Below, in pieces: positions 37,935 to 46,340 of a stretch of 64,000 nucleotides of DNA. A program made the position numbers and the translations under genes. Under the pieces are notes generated by a model. The model ran no database searches, was not told where the DNA came from, and saw only the letters and a program-made list of their open reading frames with translations. The stretch is from Streptococcus didelphis DSM 15616 (GTDB lineage: Bacteria > Bacillota > Bacilli > Lactobacillales > Streptococcaceae). Every line of letters begins with the position of its first letter. Position 1 is the first letter of the stretch. The DNA is taken from the NCBI RefSeq assembly GCF_000380005.1, contig NZ_KB904188.1, forward strand, positions 620,001 to 684,000, given 5' to 3'.

Positions 37935-39848
37935 TTAAAGCTCTAATTGTACACCAATTTCTTCCCATTCTACTAATAAGTTTTCTTGTTCTAGTTCAAG
38001 TCTATCAACCTGCTTTTGCTTAGCAAAAAGCTCACTAGGATCATTAATTTGTGACATGTGATCTAAGATTTCTGCCAGATCTTTTTCAATAGTTTCAAGC
38101 CTATCTTCTACTTCAGCTAAACGCCTTTGTAATTTACGAACTTCCTTTTGACTTTCCTTTTGCTTGAGATAGTCATTTGTTTGTAAATCAGCTGACTTAG
38201 AATTGTCTTGGGTCTCTAATTGTTTCAGTCTTGCTAATTCTTCTAGCTCAGCTTTTTTCTCAAGATAATAGTCATAATCACCTAAATAAAGCTGTGAGCC
38301 TTCTTGGCTAATTTCAAGCACCTTAGTTGCCAAACGATTAATAAAATACCGATCATGGCTTACAAAAAGTAAGGTTCCGTCAAAATCAATGAGGGCATTC
38401 TCTAGAACTTCTTTGCTGTCAATGTCCAAGTGATTAGTTGGCTCATCTAGAACTAAAAAATTATTATTTTCCATAGAAAGTTTAGCTAAAAGTAGCCTTG
38501 CTCTTTCTCCTCCTGATAACATCCCAACTGTTTTTTTGACATCATCACCAGAGAATAAAAAGGCACCTAAACGATTTCTAATCTCTAATTCAGGCTTAGT
38601 GGAAAAGTCCTGCCATAATTCCTCAAGTACAGTATTTTGGGCTGTTAAACGTGATTGGCTCTGATCATAATAGCCCATATCAAGATTTGCACCATATTTA
38701 ATATCTCCTTTAATAAAAGGAATATAGTCCATAATAGATTTGATAAGGGTAGTTTTACCAACACCATTTGGGCCAACAATAGCTACCGCATCTAATTTTT
38801 TAATTTCTAAATTGATAGGCTGAGATAAAACTAAATCCTCATAGCCAATAGCCCCATCTTGAATGGTTAATACAAGGTTTCCTGAGGGGTTTTCAGAATG
38901 AAAAGTCATATGAGCTTGTTTATTAGATAAACTAGGCTTATCTAAACGTTGGATTTTTTCTAATTGTTTACGACGAGCCTGAGCTCTTTTTGTTGTTGAA
39001 GCCCTGACAATATTTTTTTGAACAAATTCTTCTAACTTTGCAATCTCTTTTTGTTGTTTTTCAAAATTCTTTTCTTGGCTAGCTAATTTTTCTGCCTTCA
39101 AGTCCACAAATTGGGAATAATTCCCTTGATAGCGATCTAAAGAAGTTTTATTTAGGTCAAGAGTAATAGTGGCCACTTTATCAAGAAAATAACGGTCATG
39201 GCTTACTATGATTAAGGCACCCTTATAATTTGATAAATAGTTTTCCAGCCAGGCAATCGTTTCAATATCTAAATGGTTAGTAGGTTCATCAAGAATCAAT
39301 AAGTTAGGATTTTCTAAGAGCATTTTAGCTAAGGCCAAACGTGTATTTTGCCCACCTGACAGCTCTGAAATTTTCATTTTCCACATACTTTCATCAAACT
39401 TAAAACCATTAAGAATAGCTTTTATATCTGACTCATAAGAAAAACCATTACGATAACGGAAACTCTCTGTTAAAAGATCATAGTCCTTCATCAGTTTTTC
39501 AAGTTTATCACCTGATAAGGAAGCCATCTCTGTCTCCATCTGGCGCAGGCGATCTTCATCTTTACGTAGATTAGAAAATACTTTTAGCATTTCCTGATAA
39601 ATAGTCTTATCAGATTCAAATCTACTATCTTGCGCCAAATAAGAGATTGTTGTTTCTTTCTTTTTAAGAATCTCACCACTTGTTGGTTCTTCCTCTCCAA
39701 CCAATAGTTTTAATAGAGTTGACTTGCCTGCTCCATTAGGGCCGACAAGAGCTATTCTATCACGGTCATCAACTTGTAAATTAATATTTTTAAACAGAAT
39801 ATCACCTGAAAAGGAACGTTTTAATTTGTTTGCTTGTAATATAATCAT
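37935..39848 (-). CDS. ABC-F family ATPase (Uup/YdiF type)
   Basis: A soluble protein with two ABC ATPase domains and no membrane part; such proteins act on ribosomes. 637 residues. Domain 1: Walker A GPNGAGKST (about residue 36), signature LSGGQNTRLALAK, Walker B LLILDEPTNHLD. A charged linker follows (about 235-315, KNFEKQQKEIAKLEEF). Domain 2: GPNGVGKTT, LSGGERARLLLAK, LVLDEPTNHLD. The C-terminal coiled coil (about 545-637) resembles Uup/YdiF. The ATG at 39848 has no Shine-Dalgarno site, and an extended -10 lies six bases upstream, suggesting a leaderless mRNA. Confidence 0.93.
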   Translation of the reverse strand: MIILQANKLKRSFSGDILFKNINLQVDDRDRIALVGPNGAGKSTLLKLLVGEEEPTSGEILKKKETTISYLAQDSRFESDKTIYQEMLKVFSNLRKDEDRLRQMETEMASLSGDKLEKLMKDYDLLTESFRYRNGFSYESDIKAILNGFKFDESMWKMKISELSGGQNTRLALAKMLLENPNLLILDEPTNHLDIETIAWLENYLSNYKGALIIVSHDRYFLDKVATITLDLNKTSLDRYQGNYSQFVDLKAEKLASQEKNFEKQQKEIAKLEEFVQKNIVRASTTKRAQARRKQLEKIQRLDKPSLSNKQAHMTFHSENPSGNLVLTIQDGAIGYEDLVLSQPINLEIKKLDAVAIVGPNGVGKTTLIKSIMDYIPFIKGDIKYGANLDMGYYDQSQSRLTAQNTVLEELWQDFSTKPELEIRNRLGAFLFSGDDVKKTVGMLSGGERARLLLAKLSMENNNFLVLDEPTNHLDIDSKEVLENALIDFDGTLLFVSHDRYFINRLATKVLEISQEGSQLYLGDYDYYLEKKAELEELARLKQLETQDNSKSADLQTNDYLKQKESQKEVRKLQRRLAEVEDRLETIEKDLAEILDHMSQINDPSELFAKQKQVDRLELEQENLLVEWEEIGVQLEL

Positions 39849-39854
39849 AAGTCT

Positions 39855-39863
39855 ATTGTAGCA
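39855..39863 (-). promoter_or_regulatory. Extended -10 placed for a leaderless ABC-F transcript
   Basis: TG-C-TACAAT on the minus strand ends six bases before the ATG, so +1 would fall on the start codon. It abuts the terminator of the upstream unit. Confidence 0.5.
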
Positions 39864-39890
39864 AAAAATGCCCCTTTTGAGGCATTTTTT
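39863..39890 (-). terminator. Terminator of the rnjB-estA-protease unit
   Basis: AAAAAATGCC (39863-39872) pairs perfectly with GGCATTTTTT (39881-39890), loop of eight. It lies 13 bases past the pseudogene stop. Its U-tract is only 14 bases from the ABC-F start codon. Confidence 0.8.
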
Positions 39891-39902
39891 TAGTAATTTA
39901 CC

Positions 39903-40626
39903 CTATTGTCTATAGAGTTTATTTAAAGCTGAAATATCACTTTTTTGTCTATCATAAAAGGAGCCAGCTGACTGCATAACGGAGTTTTCTTGATTATTAT
40001 GGTCCAGCCCAATAGCATGTCCTAACTCGTGCTCTGCCGTATGAACAATTCTTTCTGATTATAATCATAGTTCTCATTTAGTAAATAATAAGCATTTAGA
40101 TAAACATTTGCGTGTTGAATTGTTTTATCAGTATCTTGACTTACTAGCTTAGCTAAGCCTGCTGCATCAAGAGTTTTGTCATTAATCTCATCAGCAATAA
40201 TATCAGCTTCATGCTCATTATCAATTAAAGTTAATTGAAAAACCTGTGTTTGGTTCCAATTATTAATAGCTGCTTGATAGGCATTTATAAAAATAGGATT
40301 GCTTGTTTTGATATAAACACTAGCCTGGTTCTTTTTCCATCGGACTCCTGCTAAGTGTTTGTAGTTATCTGGTTTTATAGCTTTTTAGTGATAGGTGGCT
40401 TGTCAGACTCTGTTTTTCCCCAAGTATTATAAATAAGTTCTACCTTATGTCTAAGATTAGCAATATCATTTGCCAATTTTGAATCACTATGGTCTGAATA
40501 ATAAATTAAAGCAAAAGCAATAATCGCTACTACCAGTATGGTTTGAATGATGTTCCAGATAATTCTCCAAATAATCTGTAAAACCTTAATGGGGAGCCAT
40601 AAAATAATCTTTATCAGTTTTTTCAT
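39903..40626 (-). pseudogene. Matrixin-like zinc metalloprotease, membrane-anchored, frameshifted
   Basis: The first frame (40626 to 40375) gives a basic N-terminus, one long hydrophobic helix (about residues 8-45) and ends KPPITKKL. One base out of phase, the protein continues KPDNYKHLAGVRWKKNQ through HANVYLNAYYLLNENYDYNQ. A second shift near 40058 is needed to reach HTAEHELGHAIGLDH, which holds the zinc motif HExxHxxGxxH, and the end SALNKLYRQ at 39903. The lesions look like loss of one A in an A-run near 40382 and loss of four bases in a GAAA repeat. Reassembled, it would be about 240 residues. It probably no longer makes an active protease. Confidence 0.85.
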
Positions 40627-40634
40627 TTTTTAAT

Positions 40635-41420
40635 TTATGATAATCTCTCTTCTTTAACATAGTGGATGGGCAAGAACTCAAGGAGAACTTCTAGTTGTTT
40701 ATTCCAATAATACCAGTCGTGGGTTCCATGATCGTTTTTATAAACCAAATCAAGGCCTAATTGCCTAAATTCTTTAACAGCCTCTTCATTTACTTGGTAT
40801 AAAAAGTCCTCATAGCCACACCAGGCATAAAATTTTGTTTTCAGATCAGATTGCTTAACCATATTGCTTAAATAATGTTCTTCCAGATGAGTAGAGTCTA
40901 AGGAACCAAAAATGCCCATCCAGTATTTTTGCTCTTTCTTATCTAAATCCTTGAAACCCTTTTCAGTTTTGGTTAAAGCACCAGAAAATGAGGCAGCATA
41001 AGAAAATTTATTTGTTTTTAAAGCTAACTTAAAAGCTCCATAGCCACCCATTGAGGCCCCTGCGATAAAAGTCTTTCCTCTTTTTTTGGTCATATTAGGG
41101 AAAAAATTAGCCAAGACTTGCGGTAGCTCCTCAGCAATAGCTTGATAATATGACATGCCATAGGCTGTGTCTGTATACCAAGCTAAATCTGTAGAGGGCA
41201 TTACAACAATCAGATTAGTATGACGTATTAAACGTTCAATATCTGTACGTTTTTGCCAAGAATTCTCATTGCCTCCCATCCCATGTAATAAATAAAGGAC
41301 TGGAATATCATGATCATTTTGTTCTTCTTTAGTTAGACTAGATTGATCTGGATAGATAACATTGACCTGTCTTTCCATAGCCAAGGCCTCTGAACGGTAT
41401 TCAATTTTTATAGTAGCCAT
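40635..41420 (-). CDS. estA: Tributyrin esterase EstA
   Basis: A 261-residue esterase of the esterase-D-like group that cleaves short-chain acyl esters. The oxyanion region is [14 protein letters not shown] (about residues 42-55). The nucleophile is Ser123 in [10 protein letters not shown], and the C-terminal histidine is in HGTHDWYYW. No signal peptide. AAGGAG lies five bases before ATG 41420. It follows rnjB by 75 bases containing a hairpin and precedes the protease remnant by eight bases. Confidence 0.92.
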   Translation of the reverse strand: MATIKIEYRSEALAMERQVNVIYPDQSSLTKEEQNDHDIPVLYLLHGMGGNENSWQKRTDIERLIRHTNLIVVMPSTDLAWYTDTAYGMSYYQAIAEELPQVLANFFPNMTKKRGKTFIAGASMGGYGAFKLALKTNKFSYAASFSGALTKTEKGFKDLDKKEQKYWMGIFGSLDSTHLEEHYLSNMVKQSDLKTKFYAWCGYEDFLYQVNEEAVKEFRQLGLDLVYKNDHGTHDWYYWNKQLEVLLEFLPIHYVKEERLS

Positions 41421-41462
41421 AATAACTCCTTATTTATCCATAAAAAGATAATTCTAGATGTG

Positions 41463-41489
41463 AAAGAGACTTGGTAAGCAAGCCTCTTT
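41463..41489 (-). terminator. Hairpin between rnjB and estA
   Basis: An 11-pair stem (41463-41473 with 41479-41489) with a five-base loop. The minus-strand tail has only three U, so it may be a partial terminator or a processing site that tunes estA expression. Confidence 0.45.
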
Positions 41490-41495
41490 ATTATA

Positions 41496-43160
41496 TTATT
41501 GACGAACTTCCATGACCACAGGAAGAATCGCTGGGCGACGTTTGGTTTGATCAAACAAGAACTTAGATAATTCTTCTCGGACAGATCCTTTTAGTTCACC
41601 CCAATCAAAATTATCCTTTTGTAAGTAATTTTCAACTGTAGTATTAACTAACTCAGCACTTTCGCGAAGAATGTCTCGACTCTTTTTAACATACACAAAG
41701 CCACGAGTATTTACTTTAGCTTTTGAAACAATCTTTTTATCCCGTTTATTAACAGTAATAACAACGATGAAAATACCATCTTCTGATAAGACTTTTCTAT
41801 CACGTAAAACAATATTTCCTACATCACCAATAGCATTACCATCAATCATGATATCACTAGCAGGCACACCACCTTCATGTAGGAAGCCCTGATCATTTAA
41901 GACCATGACATCACCACGTTTCATGATATGAATATTTTCTGGGAAAATCCCCACTTCTTCAGCCAAGGCTGCATGGGCAGCTAAATCACGATATTCCCCC
42001 TGAACGGGAAAGAGATACTTAGGTTTCATAAGGTTTATCATCAGTTGCAAGTCTCTGCCATTTGCATGTCCTGATACCTGTAGATTTTGGGTAATAAGAA
42101 TCACACTACCACCAGCCTTATAAACCAAATTTTCAACCCGAGCTACCATTGCCTCTTTTGAAACATTTGGCGTTGTAACGATATAAACAAGGTCTCCTTT
42201 TTTAATTTCCACGTAACGGTGACGACCAGTTGCCATCTTTTGTAGATTATTAATAGGTTCACCCATCTTACCAGCTTCTAGAATAATCAGTTCATGATCT
42301 TCATACTTAGCCATGTCTTTAGGTTTGATTAATAATTTCTCATCAACAATGGTCAATTTTTTGAGACGCATAGCTGTTCTAACAATATTTTCCACATCTG
42401 TTCCTGTTAAAACCACTCTACGACCGTAAATGGCTGCTGAGTCAAAGACTTGCTGAATACGAATAAGGTTTGAAGCAACTGCCGCTACAATCACACGACC
42501 TGAGGCATCTCCAATGACATTATTCATTTCATCACCAACTTCTGACTCACTCGCAATTTGAGTATTGCTAGTAGCATTTGCTGAAGCTGAAAGCAGAGCT
42601 AAAACGCCATCTTTACCAATTTCTGCTAATCTTAAGAAATCTGTTTGATAAAATTCACGCGCTGCCTGATCAAATTTAAAATCACCTGTGTGAACAATAT
42701 TTCCTTGATCAGTTTTGATTACTACTCCTAAACTTTCTGGAATAGAATGGGTTGTTTTAAAGAACGAAATCAGTCCATCTTTGAATTCAATTTCAGTTTC
42801 ACTATCAACAATATGAAAATTATTGAACTTCTTAGTACTGTTATTATTTTTGACAAATAATTTAGCTAACTCAATAGTTAATTCTGACCCAAAGACTGGA
42901 ACTGGTACTTCTGCTAAAAGATAGGGCAAAGCACCAATAGCATCTGCATGCCCATGGCTTAAGAAAACACCCTGAACCTTATCCTTATTTTCAATAACAT
43001 ATTCCAGATTAGGAATGACCAAATCTACCCCAAGTTGTTCATTTTCAGGGTATTTTAAACCTGCATCTAATATAAAGATAGAATTATTGACTTCAACCAA
43101 GTAGAAGTTCTTTCCATATTCACGAACTCCTCCCAAGGCAATTATTTTTATATCACTCAT
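41496..43160 (-). CDS. rnjB: Ribonuclease J2
   Basis: RNase J proteins degrade and process mRNA from the 5' end and internally. 554 residues: metallo-beta-lactamase fold, beta-CASP domain and C-terminal domain. The metal motif reads SHGHADAIGA (His69, His71, Asp73), with alanine where the second histidine of the HxHxDH motif normally sits (Ala74). This altered motif is typical of the J2 paralogue, which often has weak activity and works with J1. GAGGAG precedes ATG 43160. The leader upstream is highly structured. Confidence 0.93.
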   Translation of the reverse strand: MSDIKIIALGGVREYGKNFYLVEVNNSIFILDAGLKYPENEQLGVDLVIPNLEYVIENKDKVQGVFLSHGHADAIGALPYLLAEVPVPVFGSELTIELAKLFVKNNNSTKKFNNFHIVDSETEIEFKDGLISFFKTTHSIPESLGVVIKTDQGNIVHTGDFKFDQAAREFYQTDFLRLAEIGKDGVLALLSASANATSNTQIASESEVGDEMNNVIGDASGRVIVAAVASNLIRIQQVFDSAAIYGRRVVLTGTDVENIVRTAMRLKKLTIVDEKLLIKPKDMAKYEDHELIILEAGKMGEPINNLQKMATGRHRYVEIKKGDLVYIVTTPNVSKEAMVARVENLVYKAGGSVILITQNLQVSGHANGRDLQLMINLMKPKYLFPVQGEYRDLAAHAALAEEVGIFPENIHIMKRGDVMVLNDQGFLHEGGVPASDIMIDGNAIGDVGNIVLRDRKVLSEDGIFIVVITVNKRDKKIVSKAKVNTRGFVYVKKSRDILRESAELVNTTVENYLQKDNFDWGELKGSVREELSKFLFDQTKRRPAILPVVMEVRQ

Positions 43161-43197
43161 GATACTCCTCTAATATATTTTTTTATTACAAACGGTC

Positions 43198-43262
43198 CTT
43201 ACAAACTTTTGTAAGTCGAATTACTGCTTTGTAGCACTGCTACAATCCTTATTAGTATACCA
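43198..43262 (-). promoter_or_regulatory. Promoter and two-hairpin 5' leader of rnjB
   Basis: The extended -10 reads TG-G-TATACT (43254-43262). Transcription would start near 43247, immediately before a perfect hairpin TTGTAGC/GCTACAA (43229-43245). A second perfect hairpin, CTTACAAA/TTTGTAAG, lies at 43198-43215. A 5'-terminal stem-loop would protect the mRNA from 5'-end attack, so feedback by RNase J or RNase Y is possible. Confidence 0.55.
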
Positions 43263-43314
43263 TAAAAGAGAATATTTTTCCTAGATAGAGTTAGTGTAAG
43301 CCACATAAAATTAC

Positions 43315-43339
43315 AAAAACCCTCAAATTACTTTGAGGG
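43315..43339 (-). terminator. Terminator of the trpXYZ transporter operon
   Basis: CCCTCAAA and TTTGAGGG pair perfectly around TTAC (43320-43339), with an A5 run at 43315-43319 as the minus-strand U-tract. Confidence 0.88.
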
Positions 43340-43358
43340 CTCCTTAGCCAGAATTGGT

Positions 43359-44117
43359 TCAATCAAAAAGCTGATAGTAATCTGAAAGGGTGAGTTTTGC
43401 CTTAGCCACCTTGTCCAAATCACTTACTACTTTGCCATCTTTCATAACCAATAAACGGTTACCATAAGTTAAAGCATCTTCCATATGATGGGTTATCATT
43501 AAAGCTGTTAATTGATCTTGTGTCACAAAATTATTAGTAAGTTCCATTAAGGAATGACTCGTTTTAGGATCAAGCGCAGCTGTATGTTCATCTAATAGTA
43601 GCAAATCTGGTTTTTTCAAGGTAGCCATTAATAGACTTAGAGCCTGCCTTTGCCCTCCTGATAAGAAGCCTGTTGGGGTTGCTAAATGATTTTCTAAACC
43701 ATTACCAGTCTTGGCTAAAACCTGTTTAAACTGATTACTTGTATCACTCGTAACGCTTTTTATCAAGCTTCTTTTTTGACCTCGTTTCTCAGCAATAAGT
43801 AAATTCTCAAGTACTGTCATTCTAGGGGCTGTTCCCATCTTAGGGTCTTGGAAAACACGTGATAGATACCGTGCCCTTTTTTCTGCACCTAAAGAAGTAA
43901 CATCATGCCCTAATATTTTTATTTGCCCTGAGCTAAGTAACATAGTTCCTGCAATCACATTAAATAAGGTGGATTTTCCAGCACCATTTCCTCCCAGTAT
44001 GGTAATAAAATCATGCTCATAAATTGTTAAGGTCAACTTTTCCAAAATTGTTTTAAGTTCACTCATGCCATTGTCAACTAAAACAGTAGCATCTATTAAT
44101 TCAATTACTTTTTTCAT
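43359..44117 (-). CDS. trpZ: ABC transporter ATPase, tryptophan-type (TrpZ)
   Basis: 252 residues with Walker A GGNGAGKST (about residue 42), Q-loop FQDPKMGTAP, signature LSGGQRQALSLL and Walker B LLLLDEHTAALDP. It belongs to the group paired with livM-like permeases and TrpX-type binding proteins. Its start overlaps the permease stop by four bases (ATGA). The Trp-codon leader upstream of the operon supports tryptophan as cargo. Confidence 0.88.
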   Translation of the reverse strand: MKKVIELIDATVLVDNGMSELKTILEKLTLTIYEHDFITILGGNGAGKSTLFNVIAGTMLLSSGQIKILGHDVTSLGAEKRARYLSRVFQDPKMGTAPRMTVLENLLIAEKRGQKRSLIKSVTSDTSNQFKQVLAKTGNGLENHLATPTGFLSGGQRQALSLLMATLKKPDLLLLDEHTAALDPKTSHSLMELTNNFVTQDQLTALMITHHMEDALTYGNRLLVMKDGKVVSDLDKVAKAKLTLSDYYQLFD

Positions 44118-44983
44118 CGTCTTAATGTGACCCCCTTAAAAATTTTGTGTCTTAAAACAGGGATTGCTAAACAAATAGCTAATATAATAGCACTAAAGAG
44201 CTTGAGATAGTTAGTATTAAAACCAAGACTGATAACTGATGAAATTAGAAATTGGTAAAAAATAGAACCAAGAACTATCGCAATTAATCTTTCCAACAAG
44301 GTAAGATTTGTAGCATAGATAACCTCTCCAATGATAATACTGGCTAAGCCTATGACAATCACCCCAATACCTTTAGAAACATCTGCATAGCCATCTTGTT
44401 GACTAACTAAGGCACCAGATAGAGCAATCAAGGCATTAGAAATAATAAGTCCCATAAGTTCCATGCGATTTGTAGCAATCCCAAAACTTTTTGCCATCAC
44501 AGGATTATCCCCTGTAGCAATATAAGCCTGACCTAGATCTGTGTAAAGAAAAAATATCAATAAACTAATAAGCAGAACAATCACTACTAATCCCAGCAAC
44601 AAAATATTAAGCTTAGAATCAAAGGGAAGATAGTCTTGTAATCTCTTAATATTATGTAAGCCCACATTGGCTCTTCCCATAATCATAAGCATAATTGAGT
44701 TACAAGATGTCATTACTAAAATCCCAGCTAATATGGTCGGAATCTTCCCCTTGGTATAAAGTAAGCCCGTTAAAAAGCCTGCTAATACCCCTGCAAACAT
44801 TCCCAAAATAGTGGCTAATAGAGGATTTACACCTGCATTCATACTAGTAATAGTGACAGCTCCTCCTAAAGGAAAGGAGCCTTCGGCAGTCATGTCGGGA
44901 AAATTGAGAATTCTAAATGTAAGATAAATCCCTAACCCTAATATCCCCCATAAAAGTCCTTGTGAGACTGATGAAATAATCAT
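44114..44983 (-). CDS. trpY: ABC transporter permease, tryptophan-type (TrpY)
   Basis: 289 residues with about eight hydrophobic helices and the branched-chain-amino-acid-type permease motif NFPDMTAEGSFPLGGAV near residue 27. It forms the membrane channel with TrpZ. It starts 13 bases after trpX. The substrate is inferred from the leader peptide and from homologous streptococcal operons. Confidence 0.87.
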   Translation of the reverse strand: MIISSVSQGLLWGILGLGIYLTFRILNFPDMTAEGSFPLGGAVTITSMNAGVNPLLATILGMFAGVLAGFLTGLLYTKGKIPTILAGILVMTSCNSIMLMIMGRANVGLHNIKRLQDYLPFDSKLNILLLGLVVIVLLISLLIFFLYTDLGQAYIATGDNPVMAKSFGIATNRMELMGLIISNALIALSGALVSQQDGYADVSKGIGVIVIGLASIIIGEVIYATNLTLLERLIAIVLGSIFYQFLISSVISLGFNTNYLKLFSAIILAICLAIPVLRHKIFKGVTLRR

Positions 44984-44996
44984 AATTAATACCTTT

Positions 44997-45992
44997 CTAA
45001 TGACCCTTTATAATATCAGACTGTGATCTTAATCTTTCTGGGATAGTAATTCCTAGCTCTTCTGCTCTTTTTTGGTTGATAATGGGTTTTCCACTATCAA
45101 TTATTTTGACAGGAACTTGAGATATTTTTTCCCCTCTGATGATTTTCTTGACTTGTTTAGCTGTTTCTACTCCTAATTGGTATTGACTTTGGGCAATAGA
45201 AGCTAGTCCTCCTTCTTTAACCATAGTATCTACACTAACGTATAGAGGTAGTTTATTTTCCTTGCTTAAATTTAAGACTGTTGAAAAAGCGGAAGCAATC
45301 GTATTATCTTGAGGTAAAAAGATAGCATCAACTTTTTGGGACATGATAGTCATTGTTGATGAAACTTCATTAGTTGATGGAACAGAGTAGGAAATGATCT
45401 TAAAGCCTCTTTTTTCAGCATGAGACTTAAAATCCTTTACCTGAGAAACCGAATTATCTTCTCCACTTGCGTATAAAATACCAATTGTTTTCACATTTGG
45501 AGTTAATTCCTCAATCATGTCAAGGGTTTGTGTGACAGGGACTTTATTTGACAAGCCACTTATATTAGCTTCTGGTCTTAGCAGATTTTTTACCAGTCTA
45601 GCTCCTTTGGGGTCTGAAACTGCTGACATCATCACAGGAATATCCTTAGTAGCTGATGCTAGAGCTTGGGCTGCGGGAGTTGCAATACCGATAAGGATAT
45701 TATTCTTACTAGCAACAAGTTGCTGACTCATTGTTTGTAATTTACTTTGATCCCCTTGAGCATTAAACAAAGTGATATCAATAGTTTTATCTCTTCTTCC
45801 CTTAACTAATTCATCTTCAATCCCTCTTTCAATGTCATCCAGTGCTTGATGACTTACAAATTGTAGAATTCCAACTTTAATTCTTTTTTGAGAAACTAGC
45901 TTATCTTGAGGGTTCCTTTTTTCCATGACAAGTGACCCTATTACTAAAAATATGATAACTAGCAAACTCATCCTTAACCCTTTGTTTTTCAT
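44997..45992 (-). CDS. trpX: ABC transporter substrate-binding protein, tryptophan-type (TrpX)
   Basis: 331 residues of the ABC_sub_bind family. One N-terminal hydrophobic segment (about residues 8-22) lacks a lipobox cysteine, so the protein is likely held by an uncleaved anchor. IKVGILQFVSHQALDDIERGIED (key part VGILQFVSH) starts the periplasmic-binding fold, with GIATPAAQALAS and TIGILYASGEDNS further on. I chose ATG 45992, the second of two adjacent ATGs, because it is five bases from GGAG; the first is only two away. First gene of trpXYZ, behind a long attenuator leader. Confidence 0.86.
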   Translation of the reverse strand: MKNKGLRMSLLVIIFLVIGSLVMEKRNPQDKLVSQKRIKVGILQFVSHQALDDIERGIEDELVKGRRDKTIDITLFNAQGDQSKLQTMSQQLVASKNNILIGIATPAAQALASATKDIPVMMSAVSDPKGARLVKNLLRPEANISGLSNKVPVTQTLDMIEELTPNVKTIGILYASGEDNSVSQVKDFKSHAEKRGFKIISYSVPSTNEVSSTMTIMSQKVDAIFLPQDNTIASAFSTVLNLSKENKLPLYVSVDTMVKEGGLASIAQSQYQLGVETAKQVKKIIRGEKISQVPVKIIDSGKPIINQKRAEELGITIPERLRSQSDIIKGH

Positions 45993-46045
45993 CATTACTC
46001 CTATCTACCTCAATTGTCTCTTTTAATTTTGTTTAAGCAAAACAT

Positions 46046-46081
46046 GAAAAAAGCACTTAGTAAACCATACTAGGCGCTTTT
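46046..46081 (-). terminator. Attenuator terminator in the trpXYZ leader
   Basis: TACTAGGCGCTTT (46068-46080) pairs with AAAGCACTTAGTA (46050-46062) at 12 of 13 positions, loop of five, then six U on the minus strand. It lies about 55 bases before the trpX start. Its 5' arm AAGCGC can instead pair with GCGCTT just upstream. Confidence 0.8.
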
Positions 46082-46140
46082 AAATGTTAGGATTTAAGCG
46101 CATAGATACTTTTAGAAATGCTCTAAAAGTCGTATCTATG
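46074..46140 (-). promoter_or_regulatory. Antiterminator and anti-antiterminator region of the trpXYZ leader
   Basis: A long hairpin joins CATAGATAC...CTTTTAGA (46140-46122) with TCTAAAAGTATCTATG (to 46101). Directly after it GCGCTTAAA (46101-46093) can pair with TTTAA..AAGCGC (to 46075), the 5' arm of the terminator, so the two are mutually exclusive. A second copy of GCATAGATA lies in the leader ORF at 46169-46161 and can compete for the same TATCTATGC arm. Confidence 0.65.
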
Positions 46141-46159
46141 TCTCTCCATAAACACAACT

Positions 46160-46207
46160 TTATCTATGCCAGCTTTGCCATTTTGTCAGATTCTCTGTGT
46201 GTGTCAT
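46160..46207 (-). CDS. Tryptophan leader peptide
   Basis: A 15-codon ORF, MTHTENLTKWQSWHR, with Trp at codons 10 and 13 and TAA at 46160. GAGGGG lies eight bases before ATG 46207, a strong ribosome site. Trp is the rarest amino acid, so two of 15 is highly suggestive. The ORF lies 153 bases before the first transporter gene and just ahead of alternative hairpins. Stalling at Trp codons would set the antiterminator. No T-box hallmark sequence was found, so this is ribosome-mediated attenuation. Confidence 0.75.
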   Translation of the reverse strand: MTHTENLTKWQSWHR

Positions 46208-46236
46208 TATGGATTCCCCTCTTGTTTTTTTGTTTA

Positions 46237-46264
46237 ATTATATCTTAATTTGAGAAAAAAGCAA
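46237..46264 (-). promoter_or_regulatory. Promoter of the trp leader and trpXYZ
   Basis: TTGCTT (46259-46264), 16 bases, consensus TATAAT (46237-46242) on the minus strand. The start would be near 46230, about 23 bases before the leader ORF. Confidence 0.65.
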
Positions 46265-46301
46265 GTTATTAAGATATTCTTTTATGTCTCTTGCTAGCTT
46301 A

Positions 46302-46310
46302 TGTTATAAT
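46302..46310 (+). promoter_or_regulatory. Extended -10 promoter for rqcH/pavA
   Basis: TG-T-TATAAT at 46302-46310, about 30 bases upstream of ATG 46341. It rules out the ORF start at 46284, which lies upstream of the promoter. Confidence 0.65.
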
Positions 46311-46340
46311 AAAGAAATTAGTAAACAGAAAGGAGAAACC

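Noticed and set aside
45996..46230. T-box riboswitch ahead of the tryptophan transporter
   Set aside because: No AGGGTGGNACCGCG-like T-box sequence is present; a leader ORF with Trp codons and alternative hairpins explains the region better.
46284..46340. Upstream start for pavA
   Set aside because: The frame opens before the extended -10 promoter; ATG 46341 has a strong ribosome site and matches the family N-terminus.
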